A stretch of DNA of 64,000 nucleotides from Firm-13 sp964579245 (GCA_964579245.1 CAZOFY010000005.1:1-64000); one strand, 5' to 3'. Shown: positions 6,877 to 16,864, counted from the stretch's first letter. Notes: generated by a model from the letters alone, not told the origin. Made by a program: numbers and translations.

Positions 6877-9800
6877 TCGCTGTTTCTCCGTTATTTACGT
6901 CGTTGCCTGATAGAATCTGGAAAAATTCGCGTAGCCTTTCGGTCATTCTCCCTCGATCGTCTTCACCCGGTCGATACTGGACGTAAGGCTTTTGTACGGA
7001 TGAAAATAAGATTCTGCCTTTAAATCGGGGGTGTGCGAGGATTCGCGATAAAGCCTCCATGTCGGGCCGTGCATTTTCTACATAGTATAACAAAACAGAA
7101 TCAGCTTTTACATGGACTCTCGAAAATCCATATTTTCCGGCCATGGACCGAATATACGAAATATCAGCCAGAATCTGAACCTGCTTCGGCAGGTCTCCAA
7201 AACGATCGGTCAATTCATCGACGACATCAAAGTACTCTTTGGTATCGGAGATCGCGCCAATCCGTCGGTAGGCGTCCATTCTCTGTCCATCATCGTGAAT
7301 ATAGTCTGGCGTAATATACGCGTCTATATCCATATCCACAACCGCACCGCGTACCGGCTCCGGTGCCTCTCCGCGAATCTTCTGGATTTCTTCTTCCAGC
7401 ATGCGGCAATATAAGTCATAGCCAATCACGTCCATTTGACCATGTTGCTCAGCACCGAGTAAATTGCCGGCGCCTCTGACCTCCATGTCACGAAGTGCAA
7501 TCTTAATGCCCGATCCAAGCTCGGTAAAATCACGAATCGCCGTTAGGCGCTTCTCTGCCACTTCCGTCAGAACCTTGTCTTTTCGATATGTGATATAGGC
7601 ATACGCCTGTCTGTCAGATCGCCCCACGCGTCCCTTCAACTGATACAGCTGAGCCAAGCCGAAGCGATCGGCGCCTTCAACGATAATCGTATTGACGTTC
7701 GGCATATCAATTCCGGACTCGATAATCGTCGTGCAAACCAGTATGTCTGCCTCGTGAAAAATAAAGCTCTCAATAATGTTCTCCAGCTGGTGCTCGCCCA
7801 TTTTGCCGTGTGCGTAGAGAATGCGTGCACCCGGCAAGGCTTTCTCAAGTTCCGCCGCTTTTTCCGCTATGCGCTTCGTGTCGTTGAAGAGATAGAATAC
7901 CTGCCCCTGGCGCGAGATCTCCCGCAAGCAAGCCTCTTCGATCATGACCGGATCATATTCCATTACATAGGTCTGGACAGGACGTCGGTCAAGCGGCGGC
8001 TCCTCCAGAACGGAGATGTCGCGGATGCCGGAAAGGGACATGTGCAGCGTTCGCGGGATTGGCGTAGCCGTAAGGGTCAGAACATCGACATTGCTGCGCA
8101 GATTCTTTAACTTCTCCTTGTGCTCGACGCCGAATCTTTGCTCCTCATCAATAACAAGAAGTCCGAGATTTTTCGGGATGATGTCCTTGGACAGGACGCG
8201 GTGTGTTCCCACAACAACGTCAACGGTTCCTTCATTCAAGCCCTTAACCGCCTGCTTAATCATCGCCGGGTTGGCAAAGCGAGACAATAAGGCGACCTTC
8301 ACCGGGAAGCGGGACATGCGCTCGTGGAGATTCTCGAAATGCTGCTGAACCAGGACAGTCGTCGGGGCCAGAAGGATGGCCTGCTTACTGTCCGCGACTG
8401 CCTTAAATATCGCTCGAAAAGCGACCTCGGTCTTGCCGAAGCCGACATCGCCGCACAAAAGGCGGTCCATAACCTTGTCGGACTCCATGTCCTGTTTGAT
8501 ATCCCGGATCGCCGCCAGCTGGTCCTCGGTCTCCTGATAGGGGAAGTCCTCTTCGAACTCACGCTGCCAGACGCTGTCCGGCGAGAACATGAAACCCTTC
8601 TGTTCCTGCCGTCTGGCATAGAGCTCAACAAGGTCAAACGCCATCTTGCGGATCGACGTCCTGGCCTTCTCCTTCATGCGGTTCCATTCCTGACCGCCAA
8701 GTCGGGACAACTTCGGTTCGCGCCCCTCGGAACCCACGTATTTCTGGATTTGGTCAAGATTTTCCATGGAAATATAGAGCGCATCGTCAGACGCGTAGGT
8801 GATTTTAAGGTAATCGCGCCGGACACCGCCGGCCTCCAGATTAACCATGCCGTTATATCGACCGATACCGTGCTGCTCGTGAACGACCAGCTGACCGGGA
8901 ATCAGGTCGCTGAACAGGTCGATATGAACACCCTGTCCTTTCTTCTTACGAAGAGGACGATCCACACCAAAAATATCCTGCGTTCCGACAAGGAGAAGTC
9001 CGGCCGCGGGGTAGGCAAAGCCGGACGGAAGATGATGCACGGAAATCTCTGCCGTTGTCTCATTTTCGGCCAGAAGATTGCGCAGTCGATCTGCCCGCAC
9101 ACCTTCGCCGGCCATCAGGATGGTCTCGAGACCGTCCTTTCTGCGTTCCTTAATCAGCTTTGCCAGGGCCTGCTCGTGTCCGCGATAGCTGTTGCATGCA
9201 CTGCCGGTTATCGTCAGATTGTCCGCGCCCGGGAAACCGTTGCCGGAAGAGGGCAGTGACGCCATGGTGACCACGCGGTGACGGTCAAGCTCGACGAAAA
9301 TCTCCGAGCCCTTCCAGATTGCTTCACCGGCACTTGGTGTGACGTGTCCTTTCTCGAAAAGCGCCAGAAAGCGTTGGTGAAAGTTCGCCTGCGCACTATC
9401 CAGACGCTTGCGAAGATTCTGCGTCTCATCAACGATCAGAATGCGGGGACTTGACCGAACATACGAGAGAACCGACACGTTTCTCGGAAAAATAAGCGTG
9501 GCCCACTTTTCGAGTCCGGGAAAATGGACACCGGCCCGGACTCGTTCCGCGTCCTGATAAGCCAGTCTAGCAAAGCTTTCACTGATATCCGCAAGGGAGC
9601 CGTTCTGCGCACTTCTGAGACGCGCAGATTCTCCCTCATGAAGGATCCGGTCGGCTATCGCTTCCCGGTCCTCTTCCGGGACAAAAATCTCCCGTGCCGG
9701 AAAAACCAGGATCTCCGACAGCTTTGTCGTCGAGCGCTGGGTTTCCAGGTCGAAATGTTTGATCTGATCGATATCCTCGTCAAAAAAGGATATCCGGACA

Positions 9801-10393
9801 GGCTCCTCACTTCCGACGGGATAAATATCAAAAATATCCCCCCGCTGAGCAAACTCTCCCTCTCCCTCGACCGATCGCATCCGCTCATATCCGGTCTCGA
9901 TCAGGCGAGCGGCCAGAGCATCGGGTCGGATACGAGTCCCGAGCTTGAGTGTGATCGTATATCGCTGAAAAACTTCGGGCGGCATCAATCGATTCAGCAA
10001 GGCGCCGGCTGTAATGATCACCGGTCTTTTGCCCGCGGAAAGCAGTTCAGCGAGCACATTCAGTCGTGAGAGCTCCGCTTCGCGGCTTGAAGCCTCGACC
10101 TCCGCCAGACTCAGTTCGCGCGGTCTCAAGACTGAAATGTCAGCGGCCTCGCAAAAAGCTGCAAGGTCCGATCGAAGTGTGCGCGCCTTTAGTTCATCCG
10201 AAACCAACAGCACGGCCGGTTCCCCTGTAGTATCCGCAAGAGCCATCGTCAGATACGCCTTCTGGCTGTCCGTCATACCGGACAGGTTCAGATGCCGCTC
10301 TCCCTTTTTACCGAGAAGCTCGACAGCTTTCTGAAAAGCAGGGTCCTGCCTGGCAAATGAGAGTATTCTCTGCATTTTCTCAAGAGTACTCAT
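6863..10393 (-). CDS. mfd: Transcription-repair coupling factor Mfd
   Basis: 1176-residue cytoplasmic ATP-dependent translocase. It removes RNA polymerase stalled at DNA lesions and recruits UvrA. Domain order is standard: an N-terminal UvrB-like module, an RNA polymerase interaction domain with VVHEQHGIGRYNG near residue 500, a RecG-like helicase core with Walker A GDVGFGKTEVA (about 645) and the DEEQRFG box (about 750), and the C-terminal TRCF domain. Length is normal. Its start overlaps pth by four bases and its end overlaps the cyclase gene, so it sits in a tight housekeeping operon. Confidence 0.97.
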   Translation of the reverse strand: MSTLEKMQRILSFARQDPAFQKAVELLGKKGERHLNLSGMTDSQKAYLTMALADTTGEPAVLLVSDELKARTLRSDLAAFCEAADISVLRPRELSLAEVEASSREAELSRLNVLAELLSAGKRPVIITAGALLNRLMPPEVFQRYTITLKLGTRIRPDALAARLIETGYERMRSVEGEGEFAQRGDIFDIYPVGSEEPVRISFFDEDIDQIKHFDLETQRSTTKLSEILVFPAREIFVPEEDREAIADRILHEGESARLRSAQNGSLADISESFARLAYQDAERVRAGVHFPGLEKWATLIFPRNVSVLSYVRSSPRILIVDETQNLRKRLDSAQANFHQRFLALFEKGHVTPSAGEAIWKGSEIFVELDRHRVVTMASLPSSGNGFPGADNLTITGSACNSYRGHEQALAKLIKERRKDGLETILMAGEGVRADRLRNLLAENETTAEISVHHLPSGFAYPAAGLLLVGTQDIFGVDRPLRKKKGQGVHIDLFSDLIPGQLVVHEQHGIGRYNGMVNLEAGGVRRDYLKITYASDDALYISMENLDQIQKYVGSEGREPKLSRLGGQEWNRMKEKARTSIRKMAFDLVELYARRQEQKGFMFSPDSVWQREFEEDFPYQETEDQLAAIRDIKQDMESDKVMDRLLCGDVGFGKTEVAFRAIFKAVADSKQAILLAPTTVLVQQHFENLHERMSRFPVKVALLSRFANPAMIKQAVKGLNEGTVDVVVGTHRVLSKDIIPKNLGLLVIDEEQRFGVEHKEKLKNLRSNVDVLTLTATPIPRTLHMSLSGIRDISVLEEPPLDRRPVQTYVMEYDPVMIEEACLREISRQGQVFYLFNDTKRIAEKAAELEKALPGARILYAHGKMGEHQLENIIESFIFHEADILVCTTIIESGIDMPNVNTIIVEGADRFGLAQLYQLKGRVGRSDRQAYAYITYRKDKVLTEVAEKRLTAIRDFTELGSGIKIALRDMEVRGAGNLLGAEQHGQMDVIGYDLYCRMLEEEIQKIRGEAPEPVRGAVVDMDIDAYITPDYIHDDGQRMDAYRRIGAISDTKEYFDVVDELTDRFGDLPKQVQILADISYIRSMAGKYGFSRVHVKADSVLLYYVENARPDMEALSRILAHPRFKGRILFSSVQKPYVQYRPGEDDRGRMTERLREFFQILSGNDVNNGETANEVH

Positions 10394-10923
10394 CTTGCCT
10401 CTCCGATCATCTTCTCGGCAGCCTCCGAGGCTTGTCGAAAGGCCTGAAACATCGCATCCTGATCTTCCTTACCGATGTCAGACAGCACAAAATCTGCCAG
10501 ATCCCAGTGTTCCGGAACCGGTCCACACCCTATGCGCACACGAGGGAAATCGGTCGTTCCGATCTGGGAGATGATAGACTTCATTCCGTTATGTGTACCG
10601 GGACCGCCTTTCGCACGAACGCGAACAGAGCCCTTCGGAAGATCGATATCGTCGTACAAAACAATCAGGTTCTCCGGCGCAATCTTGAAAAACGTCATCG
10701 CTTCGCGAACGCTCTCTCCTGAGAGGTTCATGTAGGTCTGGGGGCGTAACAGAATGACCTTCTCCCCCGAGATGGTACCCTGCCCGTATTCTCCGCGAAA
10801 CTTCGTCTTGTTGAATGAAATATGGTTGCGCTGCGCAAGCACTTCGATTGACATGAAGCCGCAGTTATGCCAGTTGTAGGTGTATTTTGCACCCGGATTT
10901 CCGAGTCCGGCGATCAGCCACAT
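10390..10923 (-). CDS. pth: Peptidyl-tRNA hydrolase
   Basis: 177 residues, slightly short for the bacterial Pth family. The enzyme releases peptides from peptidyl-tRNAs that drop off ribosomes. The N-terminal GLGNPGAKY motif, the catalytic His19 in NWHNCGF, and the DDIDLPKGSVRVRAKGGPG segment are all present. AAAGGG precedes the ATG. It lies between glmU and mfd, an order common in Firmicutes. ATGA overlap with mfd indicates coupled translation. Confidence 0.96.
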   Translation of the reverse strand: MWLIAGLGNPGAKYTYNWHNCGFMSIEVLAQRNHISFNKTKFRGEYGQGTISGEKVILLRPQTYMNLSGESVREAMTFFKIAPENLIVLYDDIDLPKGSVRVRAKGGPGTHNGMKSIISQIGTTDFPRVRIGCGPVPEHWDLADFVLSDIGKEDQDAMFQAFRQASEAAEKMIGEAR

Positions 10924-10944
10924 GAGAGTATTCCCTTTCCATGA

Positions 10945-12363
10945 TCACTTGCCAAAATCGATATTCCGCTCCTTTTCGGCGACCCGTTCATTACGGATCC
11001 GGTTCTTCCTCACGACCCAGCCCTCCTTAACGATTTGCCGGCTGCGCGCGATGGCGAGACTGAGCTCCGGCACATCCTCCGTGATCGTCGAACCGGCGGC
11101 CACATAAGAATTCTCCTTCAGCGTGAGAGGAGAAATCAGATTCGAATTTCCGCCGATGAAGACATTGTCTTCGATGATGCAGGCTGTCTTATCCAGACCG
11201 TCATAGTTACAGGTTACAGTTCCACATCCGAAGTTTACGTTCTTGCCAACTTGTGAGTCACCGACATACGTCAGGTGACGCGCACGGGTGAAATCGCCGA
11301 TGGTCGAATTCTTAATCTCAACAAATGCTCCGATTGTCACATTATCTTCCAGGATTGATTCGGGTCGAATATGGCTGAACGGGCCGATCAGACAGCTCCT
11401 GCCGATTGTGCATTCCGTCGCGACAGAGCTCCTGACGAGCGTACCGTCTCCGACAGTTGCGTTCTCGATACGCGTTTTGGGACCGATCACACAATCCTCA
11501 CCGATCACTGTCGTGCCCGACAGTATCGTGTCCGGATACAGAATCGTATCACAACCGATCTTGACCGAAGGATCAATCCAGGTTGACTCGGAATCAACAA
11601 TCTGTACCCCCGCCTTCATATGCCGGTTACAGACCCTCTTGTTCAGGAGTTTTCCGGCCTCTTGAAGCTCGATCCTGTCGTTGACGCCACGGATCTCATT
11701 GAACTCGCCGACATATGCTCCGACCTTATGCCCGTCGCGGATCAGGATCTCGATGGTGTCCGTCAGATAATATTCCTTCTGCGAATTACGCGAGTCGATT
11801 CGTCCGAGAGCGGACAGAAGAAGAGGTGTTTTGAAACAATAAATAGAGGAATTGATCTCCCTGATCTTCTTCTCTTCCTCAGAAGCATCGCGATCCTCAA
11901 CGATCTTGACGACATGACCATCGCCGTCGCGGACCAGCCGCCCGTACCCCTTCGGATCAGGAGCCTCCGCTGTGATGACCACAGCACCGAACGCATCATT
12001 AGCGAACATATTGACGGCTGCCTGGAGCGTCTCCGGAGTAATCATCGGGGCATCACCGGGCAGAACAATCGTACAACCGTTTCTACCTTCCAAAAAAGGG
12101 GCTGCCTGCATCACGGCGTGACCCGTGCCAAGCTGTTGCTCCTGCAGTACAAAGGCGACATCCTCGCCCAACGCCGCGCGGACCTCTTCCTGACGGAAGC
12201 CGACGATATAGACTTGTTCCTGAGCTCCGGCTTCCCGAAGAGCATCTGCGACCCAGCAGACCAGCGGCTTGCCTGCGGCCACCTGGACCACCTTCGAGTG
12301 CTTCGAGTTCATTCTTTTCCCTTCACCGGCAGCCATAACAACGGCGCATACATCCATATTCAT
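10945..12363 (-). CDS. glmU: Bifunctional GlmU: glucosamine-1-P acetyltransferase / GlcNAc-1-P uridyltransferase
   Basis: 472-residue enzyme that makes UDP-N-acetylglucosamine for peptidoglycan and other envelope polymers. The N-terminal uridyltransferase domain opens with VVMAAGEGKRMNSKHSK, and the C-terminal half is a left-handed beta-helix with hexapeptide repeats and GCGTVTCNYDG near the acetyltransferase site. The ATG at 12363 has AAAGGAG five bases upstream; an in-frame extension to 12462 has none. It heads the operon glmU-pth-mfd-cyclase. Confidence 0.96.
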   Translation of the reverse strand: MNMDVCAVVMAAGEGKRMNSKHSKVVQVAAGKPLVCWVADALREAGAQEQVYIVGFRQEEVRAALGEDVAFVLQEQQLGTGHAVMQAAPFLEGRNGCTIVLPGDAPMITPETLQAAVNMFANDAFGAVVITAEAPDPKGYGRLVRDGDGHVVKIVEDRDASEEEKKIREINSSIYCFKTPLLLSALGRIDSRNSQKEYYLTDTIEILIRDGHKVGAYVGEFNEIRGVNDRIELQEAGKLLNKRVCNRHMKAGVQIVDSESTWIDPSVKIGCDTILYPDTILSGTTVIGEDCVIGPKTRIENATVGDGTLVRSSVATECTIGRSCLIGPFSHIRPESILEDNVTIGAFVEIKNSTIGDFTRARHLTYVGDSQVGKNVNFGCGTVTCNYDGLDKTACIIEDNVFIGGNSNLISPLTLKENSYVAAGSTITEDVPELSLAIARSRQIVKEGWVVRKNRIRNERVAEKERNIDFGK

Positions 12364-12684
12364 CTTGTCTCCTTTGATGTGATGGTGCCGACAAGAATCC
12401 TGTACGACACGAAAATAAGCGGGAAGATCCATTTCATGGGGGTCCTCCGCGCATTTTTCCAACGACTTTATTATATCATATGAAGTCCGTTTGCCGATAT
12501 GCTCAGCGGACCGGAAGAGGCATCATTTTATTGTTTTTCGGGCTAAACACCTTAGAAAAATAACGGTTCTGTCATCTATATGAAAATTCCTTAGTAATCT
12601 GTTACAATATACGGAATGCATCCTACATGCACGAATATCAAATACTCCGATATCACAAGGTCGTGATATCGGCCGGGAGGTCAC
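12364..12684. other. Divergent intergenic region, glmU / nucleotidyltransferase
   Basis: This 321-base region holds both divergent promoters. For the plus strand a TACAAT at 12603-12608 with ATGAAA about 17 bases upstream is a weak candidate promoter. I see no gene here other than the hairpin at 12647-12672. Confidence 0.4.
12647..12672 (+). promoter_or_regulatory. Perfect 10-bp inverted repeat in the nucleotidyltransferase leader
   Basis: CCGATATCAC, a 6-base loop, and GTGATATCGG lie directly before the GGGAGG ribosome site of the gene at 12685. It could be an operator or an RNA hairpin next to the start site. No T-run follows, so it is not a terminator. Confidence 0.6.
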
Positions 12685-13467
12685 ATGATAGCAATTCTTC
12701 TTGCTGCCGGCTATGCCACAAGGCTGTACCCGTTGACTAAGGACACGCCCAAGCCCCTTCTGCCGGTTGCCGGTCGTCCCATGTTGGATTATATTGCGGA
12801 TGAGATAGACACATTGCCGTCGATTTCGAAGATCGTAGTCATTTCCAACCATCGATTCGCCGATCATTTTGCCACTTGGGCAAAGGTGCGGGAGACAGTA
12901 TCACCAGGAATCCCGATCGTTGTTCTCGACGACCTGACAACGGATGATACGAACAAGCGCGGTGCCATCGGAGATATCCGTTTTGCAATCGAGACTCTCT
13001 CGATTGACGAGGATATCGTCATCATCGCCGGTGATAATCTATTCACCTATCGTTTGCGCGATATGTATGATTTCTTCATGAGGATCCGCCGTGATCTGCT
13101 GGTTGCCATACATGTAGCCGACAAGAACCAGCTGCGCAAGCTTGCGGTAGCAACACTCGATCCGGACGGCAAGGTCCTGCGAATGGTGGAGAAGCCGTCG
13201 GAGCCGGAGTCCGAGACAGCTATCTATGCGACTTACTTCTATTTGCGCGAGACACTTCCACTGATCGAGACGTATCTGGCCGAGGGCAATACACCGGATG
13301 CACCGGGGAATTTTCCTTCCTGGCTTTACAAACGGCAGGATGTGTACGCCTTTGTTGCGGACGGAACCTGTATTGATATCGGAACACCGGAGAACTATCA
13401 GGACGTGTCCGAGCATTTTGCCGACCTGTGGAAAACCAGGAAGTCCTTGCCTGAAGTGACGGGCTGA
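12685..13467 (+). CDS. Sugar-phosphate / choline-phosphate nucleotidyltransferase
   Basis: 260 residues. The N-terminal signature ILLAAGYATRLYPLTKDTPK is that of NTP transferases, which activate sugar phosphates or phosphocholine as NDP or CDP derivatives. IVIIAGDNLF carries the metal-binding aspartate, and EKPSEPESE is the usual following loop. Length is between LicC-type cytidylyltransferases and RfbA, so the substrate is unresolved. A GGGAGG site precedes the ATG. It is transcribed alone, divergently from glmU, and followed by a shared terminator. Confidence 0.85.
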   Translation: MIAILLAAGYATRLYPLTKDTPKPLLPVAGRPMLDYIADEIDTLPSISKIVVISNHRFADHFATWAKVRETVSPGIPIVVLDDLTTDDTNKRGAIGDIRFAIETLSIDEDIVIIAGDNLFTYRLRDMYDFFMRIRRDLLVAIHVADKNQLRKLAVATLDPDGKVLRMVEKPSEPESETAIYATYFYLRETLPLIETYLAEGNTPDAPGNFPSWLYKRQDVYAFVADGTCIDIGTPENYQDVSEHFADLWKTRKSLPEVTG

Positions 13468-13484
13468 CAGAGAATCTTTTCGAG

Positions 13485-13521
13485 AAAAAAGCTTTCGGCC
13501 AAACGACCGAAAGCTTTTTTT
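13485..13521. terminator. Bidirectional terminator
   Basis: AAAAAAGCTTTCGG and CCGAAAGCTTTTTT form a long stem with A and T tails on both sides. It separates the plus-strand nucleotidyltransferase from the minus-strand CPBP gene that ends at 13555, and can serve both. Confidence 0.88.
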
Positions 13522-13554
13522 GTATGGATATTCTAGAGAGTCCACAATGAAGGA

Positions 13555-14514
13555 TCAGATGATTCTGTCATCAGCGCGGACGACGGCCGCATCATCTGTA
13601 CCAGCGTTTTGAACGATATAGCGTGTCTTTGGCCTGGCAATAACAAATAAAACACCGAAAACGATTACAGCTGATATAATTCCAAGCACAGCAGGATTCC
13701 AGTCTGCACCGAATTCCGCCGGAAGTAGCGTAGACATACTGTTGATCACGATATGCATCGCTATGCAGGTCGTCAAGGAGTTGTATTTCACATACAAGTA
13801 GCCTAATAGAATTCCAAGAGCCGCCGCATAGATACCCTGCAACACATTCATATGAATGACGCCGAACAGGACGGCCTGAATCAGAACAGCAGCCCAGACC
13901 GGCATGAATCTGCGAAGACGGCCAAGAACGAGTGCCCGCATCAAATACTCCTCGGCAACGGGGGCAACGATACCGACTGTGATCAGCTGCATCCAGATAG
14001 GGGCCATAGTGATGCTCTCAATCAGATCTGTATACACGGGAAAATACTGTTCCAATTGAAAGCCGGTGATTACCGCGCTGATCAAAAAATTGGCAAAAAC
14101 ACCGAGTACGATTACGAGCAGATAATCAATAATGCGAATGTGACGGATCGGAGTTCTCGGATACCGCTCGATATCCAGCGAGTCGAGAAAATATGCCAGC
14201 CGGATGATAATCAGATCCACGATCAATGTAGGAAGAAGAATCAGGATCCCATTGGTGGTCATTGTGACTTCTATCTGCTTTAGAACATCGGAGACGCTGC
14301 CGCCGGAAGGAAGGATCTGAACAGCGGTCACAACCGCGATGCCAATGGCAAAAAGAATGCCGATGATGATCTGTAAAAGAATGAATGCCAAAAGAGGATA
14401 CATCGCCCCCCATATGGAAGCAACAATGTGTTTCTTCTTTTTTACCGGAACAGAAACCGGTTCATATACCGGAACATTCTGTTGTGGAATCTGTGTATCA
14501 TTGGGATACTCCAT
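13555..14514 (-). CDS. CPBP family intramembrane metalloprotease (1)
   Basis: 319-residue polytopic membrane protein of the CAAX protease/bacteriocin-processing family. The four conserved elements are visible: the glutamate pair in EEYLMR (about residue 190), FGVIHMN and HIVIN as metal-ligand regions. A Pro/Val-rich N-terminal tail with a KKKK stretch precedes the first helix. AGGAGG lies before the ATG. It overlaps the next CPBP gene by 17 bases and so probably shares its message. Substrates are unknown; in other bacteria such proteins act on bacteriocin peptides or membrane proteins. Confidence 0.86.
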   Translation of the reverse strand: MEYPNDTQIPQQNVPVYEPVSVPVKKKKHIVASIWGAMYPLLAFILLQIIIGILFAIGIAVVTAVQILPSGGSVSDVLKQIEVTMTTNGILILLPTLIVDLIIIRLAYFLDSLDIERYPRTPIRHIRIIDYLLVIVLGVFANFLISAVITGFQLEQYFPVYTDLIESITMAPIWMQLITVGIVAPVAEEYLMRALVLGRLRRFMPVWAAVLIQAVLFGVIHMNVLQGIYAAALGILLGYLYVKYNSLTTCIAMHIVINSMSTLLPAEFGADWNPAVLGIISAVIVFGVLFVIARPKTRYIVQNAGTDDAAVVRADDRII

Positions 14515-15529
14515 GTTGCTGCCTCCTGTTTCGTATTCCCACTAAGAGTACAACAAGTGACACGGAGACGACAAGTGTCACGAACAAGCCGCCCTCGGGT
14601 CCGAAGGCCCCTCCTGTCAGAATCTCCAGGCTCTTCTCCGTCGTCTTTGTCGCGAGGATCGATGCGGCGGGTAACGTTCCGCTGACCTCGAATCCGAAAA
14701 GATTGCCCTGAGCGAAATTCCAAACGGTATGTAAGGCGCAGACCGTCCACAGTTCGTTGGTGCGAAGAGCCATCAAGGCAAAAAAGACAGCGGTCAGAAT
14801 CAAGTTGATGACTGCAATGATATTGATCCCGCTGTTCCCTAAATGCATGAAGGAAAAAAACAGCGAAGAAATCGCAACAGCCGCTACCCGACCAAATTTC
14901 GGGCTTAAGCGCGACATCATATAACCACGAGACACCACTTCCTCGGAAGCTCCCTGCGGGATCCACATAAGAGTATTGGCAATGAATACAGGAATCAGTG
15001 CCGTCTCAAAACCGAAGTGGACCACAGCAGACTGTCCCGAGAGAACCATGAGAAGAAATACAGCCAGCATCATCGCAAATCCGATGCCTAAGCCTCTGAG
15101 ATAGGCCAAAAGAGCCTTCTTCCTCTCTTGTGCCGTGCCGAATGCCAGACCGATTGTGCTTGCCTTGGACTTCTCAAAAAGACGAACGATCAGAAGATAG
15201 GTTGTAATTATAAGTATATAGGACACGATCATGCCACAGTAGAAAATCGGGCTACTGTACAAGCCGGTTTCAAATGCACGTAAAGTGACCTGCATGTCTT
15301 CCGCGCCGGAAAGCTTCGATAATTGAGATGCCAGTTCCGGATTCATGACCAGGTACAGAACGGAAGCTATTCCCTGTGCCATAATCTGAAGTAAGAAAGT
15401 CACAAATAGCGGCAAAGCAATTTGAAACGCCAACAATCCCGGCTTCGGCCACTGCTTTTTCGGGCGATATCCGAAAATATCCTTCTTTTGCCACTCTGCA
15501 TCTGTCATCATCGTTTCCTGAGATTCCAT
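14498..15529 (-). CDS. CPBP family intramembrane metalloprotease (2)
   Basis: 343-residue polytopic membrane protein. Motifs EEVVSRGY, FSFMHLGN and HTVWNFAQG correspond to the CPBP catalytic and metal-binding regions. About eight hydrophobic segments are visible. GAGGG precedes the ATG. It is upstream of, and overlaps, the first CPBP gene, and SppA lies a further 100 bases upstream on the same strand, giving three membrane proteases in a row. Confidence 0.86.
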   Translation of the reverse strand: MESQETMMTDAEWQKKDIFGYRPKKQWPKPGLLAFQIALPLFVTFLLQIMAQGIASVLYLVMNPELASQLSKLSGAEDMQVTLRAFETGLYSSPIFYCGMIVSYILIITTYLLIVRLFEKSKASTIGLAFGTAQERKKALLAYLRGLGIGFAMMLAVFLLMVLSGQSAVVHFGFETALIPVFIANTLMWIPQGASEEVVSRGYMMSRLSPKFGRVAAVAISSLFFSFMHLGNSGINIIAVINLILTAVFFALMALRTNELWTVCALHTVWNFAQGNLFGFEVSGTLPAASILATKTTEKSLEILTGGAFGPEGGLFVTLVVSVSLVVLLVGIRNRRQQHGVSQ

Positions 15530-15633
15530 GTTGCTTCCCTCTCTTATCTCATGATAGAAAACTGGTACGAAACCTCAGGCTGCGTACCGGTTATAATCCA
15601 GTCAGAAGTCACGTGTCTGTTGCAAAAGACGAA

Positions 15634-16677
15634 TCAACCGGCGTAATAGTAGGCCGGACCATCAAAGGGAACATCCAAATGCGAGAGATACGAGTCAAGA
15701 TCCGTTCTGTTTGCCGAGGAAATGGCAGCGAACAGAGAGGATAATCCGGTCTCGAAGATCGGCTCATAATCGACGAATGCAACGGAATCCGCCAGATCAC
15801 ACTCCTTACGCATCTTTGCCTGTGCATCCTCATAAGAAAGGATTTCATCAACAAGTCCGTTCGCGACCGCCTGCTTCGGTGAATAGATGCGGCCGTCCGC
15901 AAGCTTAACGACATCCTCCTTGTCAATACCACGCGCTTGTGCAACGATATCGACGAACTGATCATAGGTCTCCTGTAAAATCGTTGTATAGATCTCCTTC
16001 TGCTCCGGTGTAAACTCCTCATAGGTGCTTCCCATGGTCTTGTTATCTCCGACGTAGACCGAGGTCGTCTTGATTCCGTGTTCCTCCAGGAATCCGGACA
16101 AATCGATAAACGTTCCTGCCGTCACTCCGATTGAACCAGTCATACAATTTCTGTTCATCAGAATCTCATCGGCGGCACATGCCAGATAGTATCCGCCCGA
16201 GGCAGCCATACCGGCACAATAAGCATAGATGGGACGCTTGGTCACCTTCTTATACTCCATCAGTTCCAGATACAGCTCATCCGTCGCATAGACTTCGCCG
16301 CCGGGAGTGTCAATGTACAGCAGAATACCATGATTCGAATCATCATTCACGAGATCCTTCACGGTTGAGACCAGGTATTCCTGATCATATGCCGCCGGCG
16401 CGGATAGAAATGAGGAGGACTGTTCGCTTGTGATCGTGCCTTCGATATGGAGTACCGCTACACTGTTTCCATAGTGCATCGTCGTGTCTGAGGACTTCGA
16501 TGCGGCTCCGGTGAAGGAACCGACAATCGTTCCGAAAAAGAAACCGATCGGAATGCTGAAAAAGAATAAAACGGCCAGGACAATGATTAGGGCAATCCCC
16601 CATCCCGGCATTTTCTTAACAATCTTCGTTTGCGTTGCATAGGGGGGCATTGGCTGATATTGAATATTTTGTGACAT
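15634..16677 (-). CDS. sppA: Signal peptide peptidase SppA-type (S49)
   Basis: 347-residue membrane-anchored serine protease that degrades cleaved signal peptides. One transmembrane helix lies near residues 25-48. The serine nucleophile is in GMAASGGYYLACAADEI, and TGSIGVTAG is the second conserved block carrying the region of the general base. The ATG at 16677 was chosen because GAGAGG precedes it and it gives a normal short cytoplasmic tail; the in-frame extension to 16800 lacks a ribosome site. Length fits the short single-domain Firmicute SppA. Confidence 0.9.
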   Translation of the reverse strand: MSQNIQYQPMPPYATQTKIVKKMPGWGIALIIVLAVLFFFSIPIGFFFGTIVGSFTGAASKSSDTTMHYGNSVAVLHIEGTITSEQSSSFLSAPAAYDQEYLVSTVKDLVNDDSNHGILLYIDTPGGEVYATDELYLELMEYKKVTKRPIYAYCAGMAASGGYYLACAADEILMNRNCMTGSIGVTAGTFIDLSGFLEEHGIKTTSVYVGDNKTMGSTYEEFTPEQKEIYTTILQETYDQFVDIVAQARGIDKEDVVKLADGRIYSPKQAVANGLVDEILSYEDAQAKMRKECDLADSVAFVDYEPIFETGLSSLFAAISSANRTDLDSYLSHLDVPFDGPAYYYAG

Positions 16678-16829
16678 ATATTTTTCCTCTCTGCTGTGAT
16701 AGAACTTACAGAACACATTATAGTATAGAAAACACCGCAAGTAAAAGTTTTTATAAGAGGGGAGGGAATATGCCGGACATGTTTTTGCAGGGGAGGGCAT
16801 ACTACATGTCGAAACCGGATTGAAACGGT

Positions 16830-16864
16830 ATCCGCCGGGTATTGGAATATTACCCGGCCGGCGA
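16830..16864. promoter_or_regulatory. GC-rich inverted repeat upstream of sppA
   Basis: CCGCCGGGTA and TACCCGGCCGG flank a short A+T-rich loop between sppA and the pheA fusion gene. It lacks a T-run, so it may be a weak terminator of the aromatic operon or an operator for sppA. Confidence 0.4.
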
